From assembly GCA_946800325.1 (NCBI GenBank), contig OX326960.1, positions 51,021,355 to 51,085,354 of the forward strand: DNA of 64,000 nucleotides, written 5' to 3'. Origin of the DNA: Luzula sylvatica. Taxonomy: Eukaryota; Streptophyta; Magnoliopsida; Poales; Juncaceae. Below, in pieces: positions 1 through 9,963 of the stretch (position 1 is the first letter of the stretch; each line of letters begins with the position of its first letter). The position numbers and the translations under genes are program-made. The notes under the pieces were generated by a model that searched no databases, was not told the DNA's origin, and saw only the letters and a list, made by a program, of their open reading frames with translations.

Positions 1-474
1 TATACAGATGCTAGTTTCCAAACTTGCCCGGACGATTTCCAATCTCAAAGTGGTTACGTCTTCACGCTCAATGGCGGAGCTGTTGTTTGGAAAAGCTCCA
101 AACAGAAGACGGTGGCTGATTCTACAACTGAAGCGGAATACATCGCGGCTTCGGAAGCCGCAAAGGAGGCTGTCTGGCTACGACAGTTCGTGATGGAACT
201 TGGAGTTATGCCAAGCATCTCGGGTCCCATGGATGTGTATTGTGACAATAACGGAGCAATAGCACAATCAAAGGAACCGCGAGCGCATCACAGGTCCAAG
301 CATGTACTCCGGCGTTACCACTTGATTCGTGAGATTACGAAGAGAGGTGACGTGAAAATAATGAAGATACCTACTGATGATAACGTGGCCGATCCATTTA
401 CGAAGGCACTATCACGTGCCAAGCATGAGCAGCATGCTAGGGCGATAGGATTGGGATATCTATCGCAGTGTTAG
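1..474 (+). CDS. Ty1/copia polyprotein, C-terminal RNase H fragment (5' end outside window)
   Basis: The open frame enters from the left edge and ends at TAG 472-474. The translation has the copia RNase H signature: YTDASF at the start, SGYVFTLNGGAVVWKSSKQ, then STTEAEYIAASEAAKEAVWL, CDNNGAIAQSKEP, HHRSKHV and a C-terminal NVADPFTKALS. RNase H removes the RNA strand during reverse transcription in the virus-like particle. Only about the last 157 residues are inside the window, so intactness of the whole element cannot be judged. The following sequence is LTR-like, as expected at the 3' end of a copia element. Family assignment is firm; the lineage within copia is not resolved. Confidence 0.9.
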   Translation, partial: YTDASFQTCPDDFQSQSGYVFTLNGGAVVWKSSKQKTVADSTTEAEYIAASEAAKEAVWLRQFVMELGVMPSISGPMDVYCDNNGAIAQSKEPRAHHRSKHVLRRYHLIREITKRGDVKIMKIPTDDNVADPFTKALSRAKHEQHARAIGLGYLSQC

Positions 475-1846
475 ATTGGATATTTTATTTATGTTTCTTA
501 TTGCATAAGGGGATTTGATCTGCCTAGTGCAAGTGGGAGAACATTTATTATGCCCTAGGCGTGTTATTGGGATTGTATTTGTTTATGAGACAGATATTTA
601 TATTATTATTCATTATATGACCTAACCCTTCATATTTCAAAAAAATTTAATAACAAGAAAGTGTGTGAGAGGTTATTCGATTATTATAATCGGATAGACC
701 TTGAATTTTATTCTAGTTTAGTGCATCGAGTCAGTTGAGAATAATATGTTGCATGACCATAGTCTGGCATATTGATTTGTCAATTGAATGATAGTAAAAC
801 CACTAAACGGAATGAATATAATTCTAAAACGTCCCTGGTGTATAAAGTTGTTCATAGGTTTGAACCAGGTAGTCCATTCACTGAATGGAGACTTTTACAT
901 ACACTGGCATATTCGTAGATGAGATAATCAGGTTTTACTGATCTGGGGCGGTAGCGTCGATTCTAGAATATGGATATACGCGGCGTCGTATATTGGACTG
1001 ACCACTATATGAGTTTGTGACATGGTCAGAGTCATTGGAGACGCACTCATATCCAGATAGTGCGTTTTGGTTCTTCATACTTGAGTGGTCTCATGGATAC
1101 TTAGTATGTGAAAAGGCAATGCTTTGATATAATTGACCCTACGCGTAACTGTGTAGCAGAGATTACTATTGGGTATTGTTTTTAGCATAGGCAAAGGATG
1201 TGAGATTACAAGATAGGAATTGTTCCTTTCTAACCTTGAAAAGGATAGACGGAGATATCTCTCGGGCCCCTCGATTGAATTGAGATTGATGAAATGCTTG
1301 GCCAAGCTCGATGGAACTCATGGAGTTCGCATTGTAATTATCAATCTAATTCTTATCGGGAAAGAGTATATCTGATCAAAAAGAATAGAGGATGACTTGA
1401 AGTCTTAGACTTCACCGTGACTCTTTTGATCAGAAGATATCGCGAACAAGAGGACTAGTAACACTTATCTGAGCTAGGTATGAAGATGTACTGCATCTTC
1501 ATAAAGGTGTTCTCCATCTTTTTCGTGCTAAGTCTGGGTAGGTATTAACGGCAGTCTAGTGCTCGCAATACCTTGTGGATTGCTGCCATATCCACTGCCA
1601 GTCTTAGACGAACCTACAAGGTCACACCAAGATTTCGTAATATATCAGATTCTCAAGATAATGCTCACCAATAAGTTTGTTGGACAAACAAAATGGAATC
1701 ACGTGTGATTAGATCTCACGACATATGTTGGACATATGGCCAAGTTGATTAAGTCTTAATCCAAGAGGGAGTTTGAAAGAAAATATGGCTTAAGAATTGA
1801 CTTGGAAGAATTTATATAAATAGACAAATCTGCTGTCAGAAGTATG

Positions 1847-1947
1847 TCCGTTCGGAACGAACTTGGAGTGCGTTCGAACGGACTTTCCTATCTGAAGTCA
1901 GAACAGTGTGCGTTCGAACGCACACTAAAAGTGCGTTCAGAACGGAC
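1847..1947 (+). promoter_or_regulatory. Two pairs of short palindromes in the LTR promoter
   Basis: Four dyads lie at 1847-1862, 1868-1883, 1906-1925 and 1931-1947, arranged as two pairs with about 5-bp gaps. The third is a perfect 20-bp palindrome, GTGTGCGTTCGAACGCACAC. The others are gtcCGTTCGgAACGaac-like and are imperfect. A TATA box follows within 10 bp. The half-site CCGTT/AACGG matches the core of plant MYB sites (established knowledge); any binding here is inference. Confidence 0.6.
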
Positions 1948-1955
1948 TTAAGTTC

Positions 1956-1964
1956 TATATATAT
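1956..1964 (+). promoter_or_regulatory. LTR TATA box
   Basis: TATATATAT lies directly downstream of the palindrome pairs and about 60 bp before a CT-rich leader, which fits the U3/R junction of an LTR. Confidence 0.5.
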
Positions 1965-2363
1965 GAAATTCTGATTTCGTTTTAGGTTAAGTCTTTTTCT
2001 GACCTAGGGTTTTGAGCCGTCGTTTCTCTTCTTCTTCTTCCACAGAATTCAGATTAGATCTGAGAGATTGAGAGGGAGAATTGAGAAAAGGATTTGAGAG
2101 ATTCAATCGTGACGTCGACTAGAACGGCGTTGGTGATTTCCGATCGGTCGAAATCAAGGTGGACACGAGTAGAGGGACTGCACTAGCATTCCTTGGAGAA
2201 GGTTCACGGATTTGGAGAAGTAATCGACACGTACTAACTTGTACGAGGTAATTCTCCGAAACTCATCCTTTTTCGTTGGTTTTAGGGCGTGATCCCGGTA
2301 GAATTAGGTTACGCATGCGAGACTAATTCCGCTGCACACTTTGATATAAGCGTGCGTAACCCT

Positions 2364-3141
2364 ACATTAGTTTATACAAAAAAAATTGATTTGAAGTTAA
2401 TTAGACCAGAATTCATATGGGGACTTGAAACAAAGAAGAAATCTGGATCCAAATTGAACTAATTTTACATCCTAATTTTGCGAAAAACAGAAAAATTACC
2501 TAAATACCAGATAAGTCTAATTACCTGTAAACTATTTATCGTAAAAGATGAATAAACATGAACATGAAGTGAAGACAATCATTAATTAAATTTGCATGTG
2601 CATAATCGAGAAAGAACAATCATGGAAGTTGTGATCTCAACATGAATTCATACTCTAAATACGTCTAATTAACTCTAAATGATCTATCAGAAATGATGAA
2701 GACTAAACAGGAGCAGGAAGTTGATGAAGAACAATTCTTTCTTAAGATGAAATTCTTGTGCAAAAAAACAGTGTTAAAAAAAATCACGAAACTACAATCC
2801 TCTACAGAAAACAGAAATCAAATCTTGATTCAAGAAAGAACAGATTATAAAGAACACGTACCAAAGGGATATGAAATCCTGATATGCAAGGTACTAAGGT
2901 ACTGGACGCCCCGCATCAGATCGAGCAGTATATATAAGCGCCACAGTGCTCTGTGCGAGTAGCTTCTTCACGAAACTATTATGCACCGGTTCGTGAGAGG
3001 TAGCCAGCTTCCTGAGAGAGAGTAGAGAGCACGAGAGAGGGAGAGAGCATGAGGAGGAGGGTTTAACCCTAGCCGCCGAGAGTAGAGAGCACGAGAGAGG
3101 TAACCCTAGCAGAGAGTGAGAGAGAGAAGGCTGTTTAGAAT

Positions 3142-3143
<2 letters not shown>
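2364..3143. other. No recognisable gene
   Basis: Purine-rich, non-coding sequence. The short plus frame at 2693-2962 is Lys/Gln-rich, matches nothing I recognise and is not called. From about 2990 the sequence is rich in gagag motifs and contains a near-duplicate 'gccgagagtagagagcacgagagagg' type block; it may be interior CACTA sequence. Confidence 0.4.

Positions 3144-3205
<62 letters not shown>
3144..3205. repeat. (GA)n microsatellite
   Basis: About 62 bp of uninterrupted GA dinucleotides followed by a short GT run. Confidence 0.97.
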
Positions 3206-3207
<2 letters not shown>

Positions 3208-3235
3208 TGTGTGTTCTTTTATTAGATCGTAATTT

Positions 3236-3556
3236 AATGTTTTGGATCGGTAGTTTTGGGTCGGTCAGGCAGACCCTATTGTGTTTTGGGTCGGGCAGTG
3301 TTTGGGTCGGGCGGTTGCAAATTCTTATTGGGGCGGGCAGGGTGTTTGGGGCGGGATGACCCTGTAGCTAGGGACGGGCTGACCCAATAACAGGACGACC
3401 CAAAAGAGTAGTAGGGGCGGTATGGGCAGACCCAATAACTGTTGGGGCGGGCTGACCCCGTATTGACCGACCCAAACGAGTTATTGGGGCTGGCCGACCC
3501 AATAATGAGCAAATTTTAGGGGCGGCCTGACCCTAAAAATCATATGTGTTGTAGTG
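3236..3556. mobile_element. Right terminus of a CACTA (En/Spm) DNA transposon
   Basis: Reading inward from 3556 on the minus strand the sequence starts CACTACAACACATATG, the canonical CACTA terminal inverted repeat. The inner ~300 bp is a cluster of degenerate subterminal repeats in both orientations, built from gggtcgg, ggggcggg and gaccca, as is typical of transposase-binding subterminal regions in this superfamily. The expected 3-bp target duplication would be 'aat' (3557-3559). I found no matching left end in the window, so the element is either one-ended here or its left end is upstream of position 1. Confidence 0.75.
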
Positions 3557-3651
3557 AATATAGTACGGCCTGTCAAGCTCCATTCCCTTTGCACGCTTGC
3601 TCTCTCTCTCTCTACTCGTCTCTCTTCGATCCCCTCTGCACGCTCTCTTTG

Positions 3652-3654
<3 letters not shown>

Positions 3655-3704
<50 letters not shown>
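3655..3704. repeat. (CT)n microsatellite
   Basis: About 50 bp of CT repeat, starting roughly 105 bp upstream of the FAR1-like start codon. It would lie in that gene's 5' leader. Confidence 0.95.
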
Positions 3705-3706
<2 letters not shown>

Positions 3707-3761
3707 GCTTCTCTATTTTTCACCTTCACTAGCAAATTCCTTGACCTTCCATCAAACAACA

Positions 3762-4151
3762 ATGGTGCTAGAAACTATAGACGACCATTGTCCGCTTCTT
3801 GACGATGAACAACCATACTCTGGCTCCACGGACTTCACTCAATTCCAGCTCCCAGATGAAGCTTTCACTGACCCGCATTTAGGCATGGAGTTCAGTTCTA
3901 GAGTTGACGCTTACCATTTGTACTTATCATACTCTGTCCGCAAAGGTTTTGGAGTTATTCGGAGATCCCAGCATAATTTCTATGGACAACCTTCAGATAC
4001 AACATTTTCTTGCAATAAAGAGAAGAAGCCACAATCGAAACCTAACATTGAAGGATTCAAGAAGAGGAAATCTAACATTGAAGGATTCGAGAAGAGGAGG
4101 GACACCTATCAAGGTGAAGTGTTAATGGTAAAGTTGATAGTACCTTATTAA
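3762..4151 (+). CDS. FAR1/FHY3-like DNA-binding-domain fragment
   Basis: The 129-codon frame starts at ATG 3762 after a CT-rich leader; the same frame is open further upstream only as low-complexity Leu/Ser. Residues ~45-75 (PHLGMEFSSRVDAYHLYLSY, then SVRKGFGVIRRS) match the start of the FAR1 domain, a WRKY-GCM1-type zinc-binding fold found in FAR1/FHY3 transcription factors and related MULE transposases. The conserved later Cys/His part is replaced by a Lys-rich tail with a duplicated NIEGFKKRK/NIEGFEKRR unit. Full FAR1 proteins exceed 500 residues, so this is a fragment or a first exon; a potential donor (AAG|GTGAAG) lies near 4113. A MULE origin is equally possible. Confidence 0.6.
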   Translation: MVLETIDDHCPLLDDEQPYSGSTDFTQFQLPDEAFTDPHLGMEFSSRVDAYHLYLSYSVRKGFGVIRRSQHNFYGQPSDTTFSCNKEKKPQSKPNIEGFKKRKSNIEGFEKRRDTYQGEVLMVKLIVPY

Positions 4152-4257
4152 CGGTTAACACGTATGTTGTAGTTACCTGTAAATACTTCACGTTCAATTT
4201 TTTTTACTTATTAATTCTAGAGAGATGACCATTAGCAAAATGTTAACCGTTAGTTTG

Positions 4258-4513
4258 CTACATGTTAATCCTTACGCTCATCTAAGTAGATTCATGTCAA
4301 TCGTTACGCTCATCTAAGTAGATCCATGTCAATCCTTACGCTCATCTAAGTAGATCCATGTCAATACATATGCTCATCTAAGCAGATCCATGTTAATCCT
4401 TAAGCTCATCTAGGGTGATCCATGTTAACCCTTACGCTCATATAAGTGGATCCTTGTTAATCCTTAGGTCCATAGTATTTGAATCTTATTAATCCTTAAG
4501 CTCATCTAAGTAG
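4258..4513. repeat. ~32-bp minisatellite, left part
   Basis: About eight degenerate copies of a ~32-bp unit, consensus catgttaatccttacgctca followed by tctaagtagatc. Variant units contain 'ggtccatagtatttgaatc'. The array is interrupted by the LINE and resumes at 7897. Confidence 0.9.
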
Positions 4514-4632
4514 ATCCTTGTTTATCCTTTTTTTTTGATGGAGTAGACCAATAGTATAGCTCAAATTTTCATTAAATAAATAAAGTAATCAACATATTTA
4601 CATCAAATGTTTCAATAGGAAAGACAAAACTC

Positions 4633-5539
4633 TTAGCAATTTTGTGTCCATTTGTCCACCCCTTCGGCTATCATAGTAGAAAGGAGGGAGGTAGAAACGA
4701 CGTTGAAAGAGAAAATTCTTTGGTTCCTCTCTTTCCATATGTTCCACATGATTGCTATCCAAGCCGTACTCCAGGTTTTGTTCCCTTTCTTTTTATTAAT
4801 TGACCAAAATTGTAGGAGATCATCAGCGAATTGAAGATGTGGAAGAGACAGATGGCCAACAATAGAGCTCCAAACTTGCATGGCATATGGTCATAGGAGT
4901 AAGAGATAATCGACGTCTTCTCGGTGTTGTGCGCAAAGTGAGCAATCCTCATTATTCGGCCATCCTCGTTTTTCTAAATTGATTGTCATTAATAGCCTAT
5001 CATGCAACGTTAGCCAATCGAAAAAATGCACTTTGGTCGGCACTTTGATTCTCTACAAGAGAACATTCCAAGCCTTGATTATTCTCGGGTTTCTCAAAAT
5101 AATCATATGCCGATTTGGTTGTGAAAGCCCCATCTGGTGTCCAAAACCAAATTGGTCATGAATTGTTCGGGTTTGGATGGATTAATAAGTTGGCAAAATG
5201 TGATAGTCTTCAGAGGTCTTTGATAAAAAAGGAAGCATGACGATTTGTAATGGTGTTGAGATTTAAAAATATGTTTGGACCGTAAATTTTTTGGAGGAGG
5301 TCGGTCCAAAGAGAGGTCGATTGAAACACAATTTTGGTTAGTGCCTTTAACAACAAGACGTCATTTTGTCTTTTTATATGATGAATCCCTAATCCACCAT
5401 TAGATTTTGGTAAACACACCTTATCCCAAGCCATAAGGCAATGACCTCCCTTACAAATTTTGTCACCTTTCCAAAGAAATGACCTCATTATTTTTTCCAT
5501 TTCCTTAATAAGCCAAGCGGGTAACTTGAACGCTTGCAT
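4633..5539 (-). pseudogene. LINE ORF2, C-terminal region with zf-RVT-like remains
   Basis: Fragments in several frames: 5539-5210 has FLWKGDKI, WDKVCLPKSNGGLGI and RQNDVLLLKALTK, the conserved post-RT segment of plant LINEs; 4881-4633 has AWIAIMWNIWKERNQRIF, the conserved end of the zf-RVT region. The connecting sequence contains stops. The 3' UTR and poly(A) follow at 4530-4632. Confidence 0.85.
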
Positions 5540-5648
5540 GAAATAAGTAGGGGTAGTCGCAAACTCATCCTGTGAAGTAAGCGGGTAACTAGAGTTAGTC
5601 TACCACCCGAAGAAAGTAGCTTTCCTTTTCACGCGGCCAACCGCGAAC

Positions 5649-6237
5649 TCATCCTGTGAAGTAAGGGAAGGAAGTATAATTTTCTCGGTTTCCTAACCGA
5701 TAGAGGGAGACCAAGATATTTGATTGGTAAAAAAAATTTCGGACATTGCAAGATGTTACCTTTAAGGTCATGAAACTCGGTCGCAATCGCGCAATGGGTA
5801 CGAAGGAGCTTTTAAGCCTATTTATGCCCAATCCCGTAATGGCCGAAAAGTACTCGAAAGCTTTGGAGACTAATTTTAGATTCTCCGGATAAGCTTGTAC
5901 AAATATTATCGTATCATCGGCATATTGTAAATCTCTGCGCAAGCGAGGCCGAACCTTTCAAGAAAATTGATACATTTTTCAGGATTGTTTGGAAGACATC
6001 TACCACGATGTTGAAAATCAGAGGCGACAACGGATCACCTTGCCGAAGATCCTTTTGATGAAAAAAAGAGTCTCCGATAGCCCCATTTACCCTAACGGAG
6101 GAGCTTGAAGAGGTTAGGAGATTACGTATCCATTGAATCCAAGTTTGGGGAAAACCTCGAGCTTCCATGAGGTTCATTAGAAAAGGCCATGACACACTAT
6201 CGAAGGCCTTGGAAAAATCCATTTTTATCATCACCAC
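5649..6237 (-). pseudogene. LINE ORF2, reverse transcriptase core
   Basis: Two overlapping frames. The first (6237-5914) has KMDFSKAFDSVSW, the metal-binding Asp motif, and LRQGDPLSPLIFN. The second (5942-5649) has LQYADDTIIF, the YADD catalytic box, and KSSFVP. They belong to one ancestral frame, now split by a frameshift near 5930. The catalytic residues remain readable but the protein cannot be made. Confidence 0.9.
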
Positions 6238-7306
6238 GGGAATATATTTTGTGATAGAAATTAAGGATTTCTCTAGTAGCTAGGAACGTATCCATAATAG
6301 ATCGCTCCTTAACAAAAACGGTTTGATACTTGCTTATTAATGATGGCATGAATGGTTGTTGTCTACTGGCAAGCATTTTGGTGATTAATTTCATCGGGGA
6401 GTTAATAATACTAATCAGACGAAAATCCTCTATCGTGTCGGCTTTGTCTTTTTTCGGCAAAAGAGAGATTGTTGCCTTATTGAATAAATATAGAGCCAAA
6501 AAACCATTATAAAAATTCTGAACCAACCGAATTATGTCACCTTTTATGATATTCCAATATTTTAGAAAAAATTCCGTCGGCAAGTCATCGGGGCCGGAAG
6601 CCTTTCTCATTTTGAAATTGGATATGGTACTTGAAATTTCTTTCTCTTGGAATGGAGCTATCAAAGGGTCCAGACCATTCATTTTAATAGGGTATAAGAG
6701 ATAAAGATCAAAGGGGGAAGGGGATAGCTCGGCTGGTGTGTCTAATTGATGCTTACAAAAATCGGAGAATAAGTGTAAAATAATCATCGAGTCGAACACT
6801 ATTGCTCCCTCATTAGAGATTTGAGAAATGTGGTTATGCATTCTTTTAGAGGAGGCCACCGCATGAAAGAAAGACGTGTTGTTAATTTTTACTTTCAACT
6901 CCTTTCTAAGATTCAATTCTTCTACGGAAAGAGGCCTATTTTTCTCTAAGCGATCAAAGAACAATACAAATTCTTTGCAAGAGAATAATATGGAGTTTTG
7001 GGAATGAAATGTGTTATTTGCCCAAATTCGAAAATTAAACGAAAGATTTGCCAACTTTGCCAAGTAATTTTTGGCCGCACATCTCCCCAAATGGGAGGAG
7101 TTCCAAGTTTGCCGAGCCTCATCAATGTCATCATGGTTGAACCAAAACATTTCAAACTTGAATGATCTTCTATGAGAAATATCATTTTTGGAAATGGAGA
7201 AGAAGATAGGGGCATGGTCGGATGTGGACATGGGAAGGTCCCTTGCCGACGTTATAAGATTGGAGAGTAGAAAATGATTGGCAGTTAACATTCTATCGAG
7301 TTTCAA
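6197..7306 (-). pseudogene. LINE ORF2, end of endonuclease and N-terminal half of reverse transcriptase
   Basis: A 369-codon open block. It starts with MLTANHFLLSN and SDHAPIFFS (endonuclease C-terminus), then a linker, then RT motifs KASGPDDLPTEFF, FRLISIINSPMKLITKMLA and KERSIMDT. The order and spacing match L1-type plant LINEs. The frame shifts near 6200-6240, where the next RT block overlaps it in a different frame. Confidence 0.9.
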
Positions 7307-7417
7307 AAAAGTTGGATTTTTCTCTTTTGAGATTGTATTGTTGAAAGTATTAATTGTATTGTTGAAAGTATTAATGAGATTGATATTTTGAGAAGAAGAC
7401 GTGGATTCATGGGTAGC

Positions 7418-7843
7418 TCAAATGATATTGAAGTCGCCTAGGACTATCCATGGAATATCGGGATCCATATTAATGCCTCTCAACTCATCAAAATAATCTT
7501 CTTTGTGATTATCTTCGGATGGCCCATAAATATTAGAAATGCCAAATGTGAAACAATTAGGGGCTCTTAGAGTAATATTTAGACAAGATGAAGAAGAAGA
7601 GGAGTGCACAAGAGAGAACATAGTTTTCCAAGCCGTTATCATGTCACTTTTAGAACCGGTGGATCCTTTGAAAGAAAAATGTGAAAAAGATGAGGGGCAA
7701 AAACGCAAGACATCAAAGAAAGAAGGAGATTCAAGTTTAAATTCCTGGATACAAACAATATTGCATTTCAAATCCAAAATCGTGTCTTTTACCATATCAC
7801 ATTTGTCTCTACTTTCGAGACCTCTTAAATTCCAAAAGAGCAA
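7418..7843 (-). pseudogene. LINE ORF2, apurinic/apyrimidinic endonuclease domain
   Basis: The frame begins MLFWNLRGL, the start of an exonuclease-endonuclease-phosphatase fold, with CIQEFK (catalytic Glu), SNIYGP and WIVLGDFNII (catalytic Asp-Asn) in order. This domain nicks target DNA for LINE insertion. The frame is lost after 7418, in a stretch that also carries a 22-bp tandem duplication (about 7332-7378). The remaining endonuclease motif SDHAPIFFS is found in the next block at 7197-7306. Confidence 0.9.
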
Positions 7844-7896
7844 AGCATAATGATGGATACAAACAATATTGCATTTAGAAATCCTTGTTTATCCTT

Positions 7897-8245
7897 AAGC
7901 TCATCTAAATGTTAATCCTTAAGCTCATCTAGGGTGATCCTTGTTAATCCTTACGATCATCTAAGTAGATCTTTGTTAATTCTCAAGTCCATATTATTGG
8001 ATTGATCTTGTTAATCCTTAGACTCATCTAAGTTGATCCCTGTTAATCGTTACGCTCATCTAAGTTGATATTCCCTGTTAATCCTTAAACTCATCTACAT
8101 GTTAATCCTTAAACTCATATCGGGTGATCCCTGTTAATCCTTATGCTCATCTAAGTAGATCCTTGTTTATTCTGAAGTCCATAGTATTGGATTCTTGATA
8201 ATCCTTAACACTCATTTAAGTAGATCCATGTTAATCCTTAAAAAA
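7897..8245. repeat. ~32-bp minisatellite, right part
   Basis: Same unit as the left part (gttaatccttaagctcatct and variants), about ten degenerate copies, some with 'agtccatattattgga'. Confidence 0.9.
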
Positions 8246-9284
8246 AATTTTGCAAAAAGAATAACAACAGATGTACAAAAAAAATAAGAACAGCTGAACA
8301 ACTTTTTAAAAAAATATTATAATTGCTAATTCGATAATGTACTGTTTTGGGAAAGATTCTTTCGTGGTAAGTCAATAACTAATTATCTCTATAAAACTAG
8401 GATTCACAATGTACAAACAAAACAATAATTTAACAATAAAAAGAAACTAATTGATTGTTCGAAAACCAGTCGAACTTTAATGTTTCAAAATAAAAAATTT
8501 AAATACCGTTGATCCAAAATACAAATTTACCAGAGTTTTAAAAAACTACAAAGTGATTACAAATACCATTTAAAATATGTTTCCAAACACCATTAAAAAT
8601 GATTGTGCAAAAAAAACAATTAACACTGTAAACTACTAAATAGTAAATACTAAATTAGCTTTTCAGATAACCTATACAAAATACTAAATTCAATGAAAAT
8701 CATTTTACACACACTTTCACTAAAACTGTAAATAGTAAATACAAGTTCAAAAACAATAATTAGCTCATCAAAAAAACTAAATATCAGTTCAAAATTTCAA
8801 TGAAAATCATTTATAAAAAATACCGTTTAAACTGTTTAACACTGAATACCAGTTTAAACACACTGATTTACACTGTAAAGACAAAATAGGAGTTCAAAAA
8901 AATTAATTAGCTTTTCAAATACCAGTAAATAAGAGTTCCAAGTATAAAAAATACCATTTAAAATAATACAAGTAATTAGCTTTTCAAAAACTCCGATTAC
9001 CATTTAAAAAAACACTAAATCCCCAGTTCAAAACTCACCAGTTCAAAACAATAATTAGGTAGAAATACAAGTTAAACTCAAATGCCAAATACAAGTTCAT
9101 TATAACCTTGGAAACTAAAAAAATCAAATAAAAAATGAACAACACAATTAACACTGGAAATGAATCAAACATCAAGACTAACAACAAATCAAACATCAAA
9201 CATCAATGCTAACAACAAAATAGGCACTGAAAACAGAAAAATAAAGGCATTCATTGTTAAATAGTGGAAATTCAAAGCAGGAAT
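8246..9284. other. A-rich degenerate repeat region, no gene
   Basis: Loosely repeating motifs such as 'ccagttcaaaa', 'aataattagctttt', 'taccatttaaaa' and 'aaatactaaatt' recur through about 1 kb. No frame is long enough to support coding. Confidence 0.5.
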
Positions 9285-9855
9285 AATTTTTTTGGAAATG
9301 AATTTAAATGGGGGTTGTTCGATCAGTTTTACAGATGTACTAGAATTTTTGAATTCCAAATTTTCTCATTTCCCCCAACCTGTGTTTTAAAAGTCAACAA
9401 CACCATTAATGTCATTAAATGAACCTCCGGCGAGCTAGCAGTTAACAATGGAGCGATGATTGATAGTTCTGACAATGACAAGTATTAGGTGTTAATTTCT
9501 AAAGCTCATTAGAATTGACGGGAAGGCCCGTTAATCCTAAAGCCCATAAAAAGATTGGACCCTATAAATTTTTTGGAAATGAATTTAAATGGGGAGTGTT
9601 CGATCAGTTTTATAGATGTACTAGAATTTTTGAATTCCAAATTTTTCTTCATTTCTCCCCAACCGGTGTTCACTATTAAAAGCCAACAACCACCATTAAT
9701 GTCATTAAATGAACCTCCTGCGAGCTAGCAGTTAACAATGGAGCGATCATTGATAGTTCTGACAATGAACAATATTAGGTGTTAATTGCTAAAACTCATT
9801 AGAATTGACGGGAAGGCCCGTTAATCCTAAAGCCCAAAAAAAGGTTGGGCCTTAA
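9285..9855. repeat. ~284-bp direct tandem duplication
   Basis: Copy 1 is about 9285-9569 and copy 2 about 9570-9855. Both share ttttttggaaatgaatttaa, gttcgatcagtttta, gaacctccggcgagctagca, gttaacaatggagcgat and gacgggaaggcccgttaatc. They differ by scattered substitutions and small indels. The 'cccgttaatcctaaagccca' end resembles the nearby 32-bp minisatellite unit. Confidence 0.9.
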
Positions 9856-9963
9856 AGGGAATTGTACAAAGACAGGATTAATGGTTAACATATCTTACTT
9901 TTCAGGTCATCAAGACCTCTGGAGGAGAGATGTAGGGGATGTACATCGCGACTTTAACAAATA

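Larger units (their letters stand above)
475..2363 (+). repeat. Probable 3' LTR (with preceding polypurine tract) of the copia element at 1-474
   Basis: A purine-rich stretch ending aagtgggaga (about 530-540) sits where the polypurine tract of a copia element is expected, after the RNase H stop. The following ~1.8 kb has no coding potential. It carries a promoter-like core near 1850-1964 and a leader with CT-rich and 'accctaca' sequence near 2363. The exact TG and CA ends are inferred because the partner 5' LTR is outside the window. Confidence 0.6.
4530..7880 (-). mobile_element. LINE (plant L1 clade), 5'-truncated, inserted in a minisatellite
   Basis: The element reads on the minus strand and ends in a poly(A) tract (T run at about 4528-4536 on plus). 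It is flanked by a 16-bp direct repeat, atccttgtttatcctt, at 4514-4529 and 7881-7896, the hallmark of target-primed reverse transcription. The 5' end lies just before the start of the ORF2 endonuclease, so ORF1 is missing. The coding sequence is split by frameshifts and stops, so the element is dead. Both flanks are the same 32-bp minisatellite, which gives the empty-site structure directly. Confidence 0.92.

Noticed and set aside
3597..3761. Upstream extension of the FAR1-like frame as a signal peptide
   Set aside because: It is the (CT)n tract read as Leu/Ser; the ATG at 3762 starts the first non-repetitive sequence.
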